NCBI GenBank assembly: GCA_947500775.1
Contig: CANMTD010000001.1
Span: 372,001 to 436,000 of the forward strand
Length of the DNA stretch: 64,000 nt
Direction of reading: 5' to 3'
From: an uncultured Paracoccaceae bacterium
GTDB lineage: Bacteria; Pseudomonadota; Alphaproteobacteria; Rhodobacterales; Rhodobacteraceae
Below the pieces are notes generated by a model that saw only the letters and a program-made list of their open reading frames with translations, did not search any database and was not told where the DNA came from. Of this stretch, positions 24,712-32,468 are shown one piece after another. Made by a program: the position numbers and the translations under genes. Within the stretch, counting starts at the first letter, position 1; every line of letters starts with the position of its first letter.

Positions 24712-26490
24712 TTATGCGTCTTTTTGCGGGCGCATGTCGGCCTTGTCGATACCTGCGACGACGACGGGTTTCTTCATCGCGTCGCGGCGGAAGGGATCGC
24801 CCAGTTCCTGATTGATCATCGCTTCGATCAGCGTGGTCTTGCCGTGCTGCATCTGATCGGTGATCGCGGTGGCCAGGGCGGCGGTCAGTTCGTCCATGGT
24901 GCGGGCGATGACGCCCTGCAGGCCGCAGGCCTTGGCGATGCCCGCGTAGGACACCTGTTCGTCCAGTTCTGTGCCCACGAAATTATCGTCGAACCACAGG
25001 GTCGAGTTGCGCTTTTCCGCGCCCCATTGATAGTTGCGGAACACGATCTGGGTGATCGCGGGCCATTCGCCGCGCCCGATGGCCGTCAGCTCGTTCACCG
25101 CGATGCCGAAAGCGCCGTCGCCCGCAAAGCCCACCACGGGCACGTCGGGGCAGCCGATCTTGGCGCCGACGATGGCGGGCAGGCCATAGCCGCAGGGGCC
25201 AAACAGCCCGGGCGCCAGATATTTGCGGCCCGCCTCGAACGAGGGATAGGCGTTGCCGATGGCGCAGTTGTTGCCGATGTCGGACGAGATGATCGCGTCT
25301 TTCGGCAGCGCGCTTTGGATGGCGCGCCAGGCCATGCGCGGGCTCATCCAGTCGGGTTTGTCGGCGCGGGCGCGTTCGTTCCATGTGGTGCCGGGATCAT
25401 CCTCTTCATGATCCATCGACGACAGTTGCTGCGCCCATGTCGATTTCGTGGTGGCGATCAGGTTCTTGCGGTCGGCGCGACCGGCATCGCCTGCACCTGC
25501 GCCCAGCTTGTCTAGAATCGCGGTGGCCACTTTCTTGGCGTCGCCGACGATGCCCACGGTCACGGGTTTGGTCAGGCCGATCCGGTCGGGGTTGATGTCG
25601 ACCTGAATGATCTTGGCGTCACGCGGCCAGTAATCGATGCCATAGCCCGGCAGGGTCGAAAACGGGTTCAGCCGGGTGCCAAGGCACAGCACCACATCGG
25701 CCTTCGCGATCAGCTCCATCCCCGCCTTGGACCCGTTATAGCCCAGCGGCCCCGCAAACAGCGGATGGCCGCCGGGGAAGGCATCGTTGTGCTGATAGCC
25801 GACGCAGACCGGCGCATCCAGCCGTTCGGCCAGCGCCGCGCTGGCCGGGATCGCACCGGCCAGAACCACACCGGCACCGTTCAGGATGACCGGGAATTTG
25901 GCGTTGGTCAGCAGGTCTGCGGCCTGTTGCAGCGCCTCTTCCCCGCCCGAGGGGCGTTCGAATTCGACGATCGCGGGCAGGTCGATGTCGATCACCTGGG
26001 TCCAGAAATCGCGGGGGATGTTGATCTGGGCGGGGGCGCTGGCGCGTTTGGCCTGAAGGATGACGCGGTTCAGGGTTTCGGCCACGCGGCTGGGATCACG
26101 GACCTCTTCCTGATAGGCGACCATATCTTCGAACAGTTTCATCTGTTCGACTTCCTGAAACCCGCCCTGACCGATGGTCTTGTTCGCGGCCTGCGGCGTG
26201 ACCAGCAACAGCGGCGTGTGGTTCCAATAGGCGGTTTTCACGGCCGTCACGAAATTGGTGATGCCGGGGCCGTTCTGCGCGATCATCATCGACATCTTGC
26301 CGGTGGCGCGGGTAAAGCCGTCGGACATCATCCCGGCGCTGCCTTCGTGGGCGCAGTCCCAGAACATGATACCGGCCTTGGGGAAGATATCCGAAATCGG
26401 CATCATGGCAGAGCCGATGATCCCGAACGCGTGTTCGATGCCGTGCATTTGCAGCACTTTGACGAAGGCTTCTTCCGTCGTCATTTTCAT
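24712..26490 (-). CDS. xsc: Sulfoacetaldehyde acetyltransferase
   Basis: ThDP-dependent enzyme, 592 residues, that converts sulfoacetaldehyde and phosphate to acetyl phosphate and sulfite in taurine and related sulfonate catabolism. Three-domain acetolactate-synthase fold: the Pyr domain has the activating Glu in CAHEGSAGMMSDGFTRATG, and the PP domain has the ThDP motif from GDGAFGIAVNELTAIGRGEWP. Overall similarity is to Xsc rather than IlvB. ATG at 26490 with AGGAGA upstream; a longer in-frame start at 26529 lacks one. Flanked by tauR and soeABC; no pta, tpa or tauABC in the window. Confidence 0.92.
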   Translation of the reverse strand: MKMTTEEAFVKVLQMHGIEHAFGIIGSAMMPISDIFPKAGIMFWDCAHEGSAGMMSDGFTRATGKMSMMIAQNGPGITNFVTAVKTAYWNHTPLLLVTPQAANKTIGQGGFQEVEQMKLFEDMVAYQEEVRDPSRVAETLNRVILQAKRASAPAQINIPRDFWTQVIDIDLPAIVEFERPSGGEEALQQAADLLTNAKFPVILNGAGVVLAGAIPASAALAERLDAPVCVGYQHNDAFPGGHPLFAGPLGYNGSKAGMELIAKADVVLCLGTRLNPFSTLPGYGIDYWPRDAKIIQVDINPDRIGLTKPVTVGIVGDAKKVATAILDKLGAGAGDAGRADRKNLIATTKSTWAQQLSSMDHEEDDPGTTWNERARADKPDWMSPRMAWRAIQSALPKDAIISSDIGNNCAIGNAYPSFEAGRKYLAPGLFGPCGYGLPAIVGAKIGCPDVPVVGFAGDGAFGIAVNELTAIGRGEWPAITQIVFRNYQWGAEKRNSTLWFDDNFVGTELDEQVSYAGIAKACGLQGVIARTMDELTAALATAITDQMQHGKTTLIEAMINQELGDPFRRDAMKKPVVVAGIDKADMRPQKDA

Positions 26491-26579
26491 GGTGATATCT
26501 CCTGTGAAAAGCATAAGAGGGCGCGTCAAACACCCTCTGGAAACCTGGGGCGAGATTACGCCCGAACCATCCGCATCCG

Positions 26580-26612
26580 TTAGGGCCAGTTCGGGCGTCT
26601 AGATAGGGCCAG
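26580..26612 (-). promoter_or_regulatory. Predicted TauR site upstream of xsc
   Basis: On the minus strand CTGGCCCTAT (26612-26603, within the last codons of tauR) and CTGGCCCTAA (26589-26580) form direct repeats 23 bp apart, pointing at xsc and centred about 105 bp before its start codon. They match the pair before tauR and, from memory, the CTGGACYTAA repeats reported for Rhodobacter TauR. Activator-type placement. Confidence 0.5.
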
Positions 26613-28071
26613 ATCGCGCAATCATCGCGGCGACGCGCTGGATCCCTTCGGCGATGCGGGCAGACGGGATCGAGGAATAGGCAAGCCGGTAATACTGCGT
26701 GCTTTGCGCGCCGTGATCAAAGAATACGCCGCCCGGTTCGATCAGCACGCCTTCTTGGCGCAATTGCATGGACAATTGCACCGTATCGACCCCCTCGGGG
26801 GCCTTCATCCAGAAGCTGGAGCCGCCGAAACTGTCGCGCCCGGCGATCTGCAACCTATGTTCACGGATGGCGGTTTCCATCACCGCCCGGCGCCTGCGAT
26901 AGGCCTGCCCCATCCGGTTGACCTGCGCGTCGTAATGGCCCAGCGACAGGAAATAGGCGGCGGTGCGCTGGATGTGGCCGGGCGGGTGGCGCAGGACCAG
27001 CGCGCGCAATGCGCGGGCTTCGCGGACGAAGGGTTCGGCGGCGACCATGAAGCCCAGCCGCAACCCCGGGAACAGCGATTTCGAGAAGGACCCGATATAG
27101 ATGACCGACCCCGCCTGATCCAGCGATTTCAGCGCGGGCGAGGGCGGTTTGAGGAATGACATTTCGAATTCGTAATCATCCTCGACGATGACGAACCCGT
27201 CCTGGGCGGCGCGTTTCAGCAGGGCGGTGCGCCGGTCCAGCGGCATGGTGGCATTGGTCGGGCAATGGTGGCTGGCGGTGGTAAAGACGACATCGACATC
27301 GGGGGTCAGCGCCTCGGGCGGCAGGCCGTCTTCGTCCACGTCGATCGACAGGGTGTTGCACCGGGTCTGGCTGAGGATTTCGCGCAGGCCCGGGTAACAG
27401 GGGTTTTCCATCGCGGCGGTGCGGCGCTGGGTCAGCAGGATCTGGGCGGTGATCCACAGGGCATTCTGCGCGCCCATGGTCAGCAGGATTTCCTCGGGCC
27501 GGGCGGTGATCCCGCGCCGGGGCAGGATGTGGCGGGCGATATATTCGATCAGCTTGGGATCGTCGCGTTCGTAATAATCCGAGGTCAGCGCCTCGAAATC
27601 CCTTTGGCCAAGCGCCTGCAGCGCACAAGCCCGCCAGTTCTGATGATCGAACAGGCGCGCGTCGGTCTGGCCATAGATGAACGGGTATTTATAGGTCCGC
27701 CAGTCGGGCGGGCGCACAAGGCTGGCATAGCTGGAAAACCGCTGGCCCAGCGTGCGGGACCAGTCGACCTGCGATTCCGACCGCGCCACGGGCATGTCGA
27801 ACCGCGGCGGGCGCGGGGCGTTTTCAGACACGAAATAACCCGACCGCCCGCGCGAGGTCAGGTAATCATTGGCCAGAAGCTCGGTATAGGCCAGCGTCAC
27901 GGTGATCCGGCTGATGCCCAGATGCTGCGCCAGTTTGCGGCTGGAGGGCATGCGTTCGCCCGGCAGGAACCGGCCCGACAGGATGCCCGAGGTGATGATT
28001 TCCTGCAGTTGCATCTGCAGGGTGCCGCCGTGGTCGGGGTTCAGGAAAAAGGTTTCGATCGCAATTGCCAT
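26599..28071 (-). CDS. tauR: MocR/GntR-type regulator, taurine-responsive TauR
   Basis: 490 residues: an N-terminal GntR winged helix (about 15-80; LPGERMPSSRKLAQHLGISR) joined to an aminotransferase-like fold type I domain with the PLP lysine in GSFSKSLFPGLRLGF. Such MocR regulators sense an amino compound through PLP. In Rhodobacter capsulatus TauR activates taurine genes next to xsc, and here the gene also sits just upstream of xsc (108-bp spacer), which supports the name. Conserved repeats lie at both its own promoter and that of xsc. Confidence 0.85.
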   Translation of the reverse strand: MAIAIETFFLNPDHGGTLQMQLQEIITSGILSGRFLPGERMPSSRKLAQHLGISRITVTLAYTELLANDYLTSRGRSGYFVSENAPRPPRFDMPVARSESQVDWSRTLGQRFSSYASLVRPPDWRTYKYPFIYGQTDARLFDHQNWRACALQALGQRDFEALTSDYYERDDPKLIEYIARHILPRRGITARPEEILLTMGAQNALWITAQILLTQRRTAAMENPCYPGLREILSQTRCNTLSIDVDEDGLPPEALTPDVDVVFTTASHHCPTNATMPLDRRTALLKRAAQDGFVIVEDDYEFEMSFLKPPSPALKSLDQAGSVIYIGSFSKSLFPGLRLGFMVAAEPFVREARALRALVLRHPPGHIQRTAAYFLSLGHYDAQVNRMGQAYRRRRAVMETAIREHRLQIAGRDSFGGSSFWMKAPEGVDTVQLSMQLRQEGVLIEPGGVFFDHGAQSTQYYRLAYSSIPSARIAEGIQRVAAMIARSGPI

Positions 28072-28073
28072 GA

Positions 28074-28121
28074 CTGGCCCTATGATGGTGTCCGTCTGGA
28101 CCTAACACACCATAGGGCCGG
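28074..28121. promoter_or_regulatory. Predicted TauR operator upstream of tauR
   Basis: On the plus strand CTGGCCCTAT (28074-28083) and CTGGACCTAA (28096-28105) are direct repeats 22 bp apart, two helical turns. A related CCGGCCCTAT lies on the minus strand at 28121-28112. The proximal repeat overlaps the tauR ribosome-binding region, so autorepression is plausible. CTGGACCTAA equals the TauR box as I recall it from R. capsulatus. Confidence 0.55.
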
Positions 28122-28145
28122 ACCCGCCACAATTGCAATCAGGGC

Positions 28146-29291
28146 TTACCCCGCCAGCCGGTCGACGATCTGCAGGTGCTGGGCCTGACGGTCGACCTCG
28201 GCCATCCAGCGGGTCACCAATTTGGGATCGCGCGGGGCGGCGTGGACCCCGGCGGCGATGTCATGGGTCAGCAGCGCCTCGACCGCCAGCGCGACGGTGA
28301 CGGACACCAGCCGGGCCATGGCGGTGCCGCGCGCGTCGCCCCAGGCATCCAGCACATAGGTCTTGTCATAGACCGCCACCCCGTCGCGGCGCACGGTCAG
28401 GGCCACGCACAGCACCACGCGGTCCGGCTCGCCCTCGTCATAGGCGTTGTCGGCCCAGAACTGATCGGACATCTGTTTCAGCCTCGCCTCGCCATCCGCG
28501 CCTTCCAGCGTTTCGATTTCGGCGAACACGTCTTTCCACGCGTCGGCCCAGCCGTTCAGCCGCAGGGTGCCGCGCACGAAGGACCGCACGCGCCAGTCGG
28601 GGTCGAACCCGTATTCGGCCATGAAGGGCAGGGAATCGCGGTTTGGATATACCTCGAACTGTTCGGGCTGGGGCAGGGGCGCGGTATAGCTGGTCAGCGC
28701 GTCCCACGGCCGCGAGACCTTAAGCGGCGTGAAATCGCGGATCGAAGTCGAGGGCGAGCGCAGCGCCTTGAGCACGCCCAGCGGCGACCAGCTGAACTTA
28801 TAGCGGAACGGGTTGGGGTGTTTGGGCACGCCGCCGCAATAGGACAGGAATTCATATTCATTGCCCGGGCCAAAGGCGTCCGAGGCGCGGTAATCGGCCA
28901 TCAGCCAATGCGCCATCAGGTGGTCGATGCCGGGGTCCAGCCCGACCTCGTTCACCAGCGCGACACCGGCGGCGCGCGCGGCGCTGTCCAGCGCCTGCAT
29001 CTCGGGCGAGATATAGCTGGAGGACACGAAATGCGCGCCCTTGGCAACCGCCAGTTTCGCCAGCGGGACATGCCAGTCGCCGGGCAGCATCGACACGATG
29101 ATATCGCCTGATTGCGTGGCCTCTGCCAGCGCATCCAGATCGAAGGCCTGGATGTTCTGCGTCAGATCGCCGACGGCGGCCTGCGCCTTGTCTTGGGACC
29201 GGTTCCAGACCGTAAGGTCATGGCCCGCCTCGATCAGCCGCCGCAGGCCGGGAATGGCCGAAAGCCCTGTGCCGCACCAGTGAATTGTCAT
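28146..29291 (-). CDS. Saccharopine dehydrogenase (glutamate-forming type)
   Basis: 381-residue Rossmann-fold enzyme of the saccharopine dehydrogenase C-terminal type. The N-terminus (HWCGTGLSAIPGLRRLIEAG) is a shortened nucleotide-binding motif, and the central NEVGLDPGIDHLMAHW and SYCGGVPKHPNPFRYKFSWSP regions are typical of the enzyme that splits saccharopine into glutamate and aminoadipate semialdehyde. Its start overlaps the preceding gene by four bases (ATGA), so both activities are co-translated. Together they form a lysine breakdown pathway; no aminoadipate-semialdehyde dehydrogenase is adjacent. Confidence 0.82.
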   Translation of the reverse strand: MTIHWCGTGLSAIPGLRRLIEAGHDLTVWNRSQDKAQAAVGDLTQNIQAFDLDALAEATQSGDIIVSMLPGDWHVPLAKLAVAKGAHFVSSSYISPEMQALDSAARAAGVALVNEVGLDPGIDHLMAHWLMADYRASDAFGPGNEYEFLSYCGGVPKHPNPFRYKFSWSPLGVLKALRSPSTSIRDFTPLKVSRPWDALTSYTAPLPQPEQFEVYPNRDSLPFMAEYGFDPDWRVRSFVRGTLRLNGWADAWKDVFAEIETLEGADGEARLKQMSDQFWADNAYDEGEPDRVVLCVALTVRRDGVAVYDKTYVLDAWGDARGTAMARLVSVTVALAVEALLTHDIAAGVHAAPRDPKLVTRWMAEVDRQAQHLQIVDRLAG

Positions 29292-30358
29292 GCCGAAGCT
29301 CCGTCTGCTGTGGGGGTATGTGTGTCGAATGTGGCCTTGGCGCGGCCCCAGACGCCCTGATCCAGCCGGTCCAGTGTCAACAGCGAGGGCAGCAGCTGGG
29401 CGGCGTAATCTTCCGAGGATTCCACCGGCAGCATCGAGGGCAGGTTGTCGATCGCGGTGACGTCCAGCACCGGGTCATCCGCCACGCGCAGGGCGGGGGC
29501 GTCCCATGTGGTGGTGCGGTCATAGACCTTGATCGGGGAAAAATCGCTGTCGGGGTCGCAGGCGATATCGCCGATGACCGACAGGGCGCGGGGGGCGGTC
29601 AGCGCGCTGGCGGGCACGAAGACCGGGGTGCCGGGACGGGCCAGAATGCAGTTGAGGAAAATCTCGTGTTCCAGAACTTCGGGAAAGGGGCCGCCGTGGG
29701 CGGTTTCGGCCATGTCCCATTTGGTGACGGGCACGCCCATGGCCGCGCACAGATCGGCGGCCCCGGTGCCGACCCGGCCCAGCGCCCCGATGACCAGCGC
29801 GCGGGGGCGTTTGTCGCCGGTCGCGGCCAGCCGGGCCGCCAGATCGTCGCGCAGGGCGGCGGAACTGTTGTAGACGCCGACCGGCCCGGCGATGGTGCCG
29901 CGCTGCTGCGCCTGCCAGCAGCCCAGCGCCACGGCGGCCCCGGCATAGCCCGCCCAATAGCCGAAGGCGGCGACGCGGCGGCCCGCCTCATCCACCAGAT
30001 ATTCCAGATCATAAAGGGTACCGCCACCTTGGGCGAAGCGCGCCAGCAGGCGCTGGCCCGCCGGTTGCCCTTTGTAGGCATGGCCGAACATGATGTGGCG
30101 GTGCGGCAGGGGGGTGCCATCCTCGGGCAGTTCCTTCAGGCCGAAGATGATCGCGTCGCGCGGGGCGTCGGGCCAGCTGTTTTCCGGCGCGATCCGGCAG
30201 CCCGCGGCGCGGTAGCCGTCGATCGGGATCGCGCGGGGGGTGCTTTCTTCGACGGTGACGTCGATGCCTGCTGCGATCAGGGCGGCGGCCCCGTCGGGGG
30301 TCAGGCCCACGCGTTCCTCATGCGGGCGTTGTTCGGCGCGCACCCAAAGATGTGTCAT
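29288..30358 (-). CDS. Saccharopine dehydrogenase (lysine-forming / lysine-ketoglutarate reductase type)
   Basis: 356 residues, alanine dehydrogenase/PNT-like fold. The N-terminal WVRAEQRPHEERVGLTPDG matches the LYS1/LKR group (active-site Arg and Lys region), followed by the NAD domain with ALVIGALGRVGTGAADL. The reaction condenses lysine with 2-oxoglutarate to saccharopine. In plants and animals this domain is fused to saccharopine dehydrogenase; here the two are separate overlapping genes, as reported for some roseobacters. First gene of the pair. Confidence 0.82.
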   Translation of the reverse strand: MTHLWVRAEQRPHEERVGLTPDGAAALIAAGIDVTVEESTPRAIPIDGYRAAGCRIAPENSWPDAPRDAIIFGLKELPEDGTPLPHRHIMFGHAYKGQPAGQRLLARFAQGGGTLYDLEYLVDEAGRRVAAFGYWAGYAGAAVALGCWQAQQRGTIAGPVGVYNSSAALRDDLAARLAATGDKRPRALVIGALGRVGTGAADLCAAMGVPVTKWDMAETAHGGPFPEVLEHEIFLNCILARPGTPVFVPASALTAPRALSVIGDIACDPDSDFSPIKVYDRTTTWDAPALRVADDPVLDVTAIDNLPSMLPVESSEDYAAQLLPSLLTLDRLDQGVWGRAKATFDTHTPTADGASA

Positions 30359-30468
30359 GGCATCCCCCGTTCCGGTATCCTTCGACCCGTCCTAGGCCAA
30401 GATGCGGGGCTTGCCAATGCCATCGCGCCAAACCCCGGGCCTGCTGTGGGGAAGTGGCCCGTGACGCA

Positions 30469-30491
30469 GGCCGGAGATGAGCTGTCCGGCC
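30469..30491. terminator. Hairpin downstream of the DUF1330 gene
   Basis: GGCCGGA (30469-30475) pairs with TCCGGCC (30485-30491) over a 9-base loop, 26 bases past the DUF1330 stop on the minus strand. No U-tract. Confidence 0.4.
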
Positions 30492-30516
30492 CGCGCGATG
30501 TGTCGGTATCCGGCAG

Positions 30517-30798
30517 TCAGCCGACCAGAATGATCGAACTGTCGCCCGCGCCCCGGCGCAGGGCGTGGACCGATTGCAGTTCGGGGTCGTTGATCCAGGC
30601 CAGGGCGGCGTCGCGGTCGGGAAAGGACAGCACGCCCGCCAGATCGGGGGCGGTCAGCGATCCCTCCAACGACAGCGGTTCGCGCCCGGCGGCGACCAGC
30701 GTGCCGCCGTGTTTGGTCAGCGCGTCGGCGGCCTTTTCGCGGTAGGCGGCCAGTTTTTCGGGGGTGTCGATCGTCATGTAAAGTGTGGCGTAAACCAT
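30517..30798 (-). CDS. DUF1330-family protein
   Basis: A 93-residue single-domain ferredoxin-like (dimeric alpha-beta barrel) protein. MVYATLYMTIDTPEKLAAYREKA and the central GVLSFPDRDAALAWINDPELQ are characteristic of DUF1330; function unknown, with no metal or cofactor motif. Start taken at ATG 30798, where the family alignment begins; an ATG 51 bases upstream would add 17 non-homologous residues. Divergent from the LysR gene, which probably controls it. Confidence 0.72.
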   Translation of the reverse strand: MVYATLYMTIDTPEKLAAYREKAADALTKHGGTLVAAGREPLSLEGSLTAPDLAGVLSFPDRDAALAWINDPELQSVHALRRGAGDSSIILVG

Positions 30799-30859
30799 GA
30801 TGCGGTTCCCAATGTTGCGTTGCAGGCTGCACATAGCGCCCGGCCTCATATGTGAAAAC

Positions 30860-30894
30860 TGCGTGTATTTGCGTATGGATCATGCAAAAACGCA
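30860..30894. promoter_or_regulatory. Nested inverted repeat, likely LysR operator
   Basis: TGCGT (30860-30864) with ACGCA (30890-30894), and inside it TTTGC (30868-30872) with GCAAA (30884-30888). It lies in the 99-bp divergent spacer, ending just before the LysR start codon. This matches the usual T-N11-A dyad arrangement for a LysR autoregulatory and target site. Confidence 0.5.
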
Positions 30895-30897
30895 TGT

Positions 30898-31770
30898 ATG
30901 AGCGACGACTGGGACAATTTGCGCGCGGTTCTGCATGTGGTGCGGGCGGGATCGCTGGGCGCGGCGGCGCAGGTGCTGGGGGTGAATTACACCACCGTAT
31001 CGCGGCGTATCGCGGCGGCCGAACGCAGCCTTGGCGCGCGGCTGTTCGACCGGCGCCAAAGCGGGTACGTCCCCACCGCCGCCGGGCAGGAGGCCGCCCG
31101 CCACGCCGAACGGATGGAGGCCGAGGAAATCGCCATGCGCCGGGCCCTGTCGGGGCGCGACGACCGGCTTGCCGGGCCGCTGACCATCACCGCGTCCGAA
31201 TTGCTGATCGCGATTCATCTGTGCCGGGTGATCGACCGGTTTCTGACCGACCATCCGCAGGTGGAGCTGACGGTGCGCTCGACCAACGAGGTGCTGGACC
31301 TGACCAATCACGAGGCCGATCTGGCGGTGCGGATCAGCGCCGATCCGGGGGACACGCTGGTCGGGCGGCGGCTGACGGGACAGCACACGGCGTCCTTCGC
31401 CAGCGCCGATCTGGCCGCGCGCATGGCGGCCGAGCCTGCGCGCCGGATCGACTGGATCGGGTTCACCTATTGGAAAAGCCCGCCGGTGGCGTCGTTGAAA
31501 CGCTATGGCAATGCGCGGATCAGGCTGCAGTTCGACGATATGAACGCGGTGGTCGGGGCAACGCAGGCCGGGCTGGGCGTGGCGCGGATGCCGATGTTTC
31601 TGGGCCGGGCGACACCGGGGCTGGTGCAGGTGCCGATGCTGCCGCCGCAGCGGTATCACGACATCTGGGCGCTGTCGCACCGGGACCTGAAGGATGCCGC
31701 CAAGGTGCGCGCCTTTCGTGATGCGCTGGTCCAGTATTTCAAGGAAAACGCCGCCGCCTTCAGCGCCTAA
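30898..31770 (+). CDS. LysR-family transcriptional regulator
   Basis: 290 residues: N-terminal winged HTH (about 4-64; VVRAGSLGAAAQVLGVNYTTVSRRI, quoted only in part: GSLGAAAQVLGVNYTTVSRR) and a periplasmic-binding-like effector domain with LTVRSTNEVLDLTNHEADLAVR. This is the AaeR/DsdC-like single-HTH group. Divergent from a DUF1330 gene with a dyad between them, so that gene is the obvious target. The 3' end overlaps the convergent response regulator gene by four bases. Confidence 0.85.
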   Translation: MSDDWDNLRAVLHVVRAGSLGAAAQVLGVNYTTVSRRIAAAERSLGARLFDRRQSGYVPTAAGQEAARHAERMEAEEIAMRRALSGRDDRLAGPLTITASELLIAIHLCRVIDRFLTDHPQVELTVRSTNEVLDLTNHEADLAVRISADPGDTLVGRRLTGQHTASFASADLAARMAAEPARRIDWIGFTYWKSPPVASLKRYGNARIRLQFDDMNAVVGATQAGLGVARMPMFLGRATPGLVQVPMLPPQRYHDIWALSHRDLKDAAKVRAFRDALVQYFKENAAAFSA

Positions 31771-32468
31771 AGCCAGTTCACATCGCCCAGAAAGATATAG
31801 CCCGCGCCATAGATGGTCTTGATCAGCGTCGGGTTTTTCGGGTCTTCGCCCAGTTTGGTGCGCAGCCGCGAAATGCGCACGTCCATCGCCCGGTCAAAGC
31901 TTTCGCCCGCGACGCCGCCCAATGCCTCTTGCATCTGGACGCGGCTGATCAGGCGTTTGGGCTGATCCAGAAACAGGCGCAGCACCTCGCCTTCGGCATG
32001 GGAAAACGGCACCTCGCGCCCGTCGGGGGCGACCAGAAGATAGCGGTCGAAATGGGCGGTCCAGCCCTGAAACTGCGCGCTGCTGGTGGCCGGGGCAGAG
32101 TCGCGCCCCTTGCGCAGGCGGGCGCGCACGCGGGCCACGACCTCGGCCGGTTCGAAGGGTTTGATGATGTAATCGTCGGCGCCCAGTTCCAGCCCGGTCA
32201 CCCGGTCCTGCACCTGCGCGCGGCCCGAGATGATGATGATCGAGGCACCCGATTCCAGCGCCAGCCGGTGCACCAGCGCCAGCCCGTCCTTGTCGGGCAG
32301 CCCCAGATCGACCAGACAGACATCCGGCGCGGTGCGGGCCAACGCGGCCTCGAATTCGGTGGCGCGGCCGAAGGTGGCGGTGCGGAATCCGGCATCCTGC
32401 AACGCGTCCGACAGCATCTGCCGGATTTGCGGTTCGTCGTCCAGAATGGCGATCAGCGGGGTATTCAT
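31767..32468 (-). CDS. OmpR/PhoB-type response regulator
   Basis: 233 residues: receiver domain (1-~120) with the acidic pair D10/D11, phosphoacceptor Asp54 in CLVDLGLPDKDG and Lys in DDYIIKPFEP; C-terminal winged-helix DNA-binding domain (about 130-230) with SFDRAMDVRISRLRTKLGED and KTIYGAGYIF. Start overlaps the hybrid kinase gene by four bases, so they form one signalling unit. A PhoB-type regulator binds direct repeats about 11 bp apart, which invites comparison with the GTACA array between livG and livH. Confidence 0.9.
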   Translation of the reverse strand: MNTPLIAILDDEPQIRQMLSDALQDAGFRTATFGRATEFEAALARTAPDVCLVDLGLPDKDGLALVHRLALESGASIIIISGRAQVQDRVTGLELGADDYIIKPFEPAEVVARVRARLRKGRDSAPATSSAQFQGWTAHFDRYLLVAPDGREVPFSHAEGEVLRLFLDQPKRLISRVQMQEALGGVAGESFDRAMDVRISRLRTKLGEDPKNPTLIKTIYGAGYIFLGDVNWL

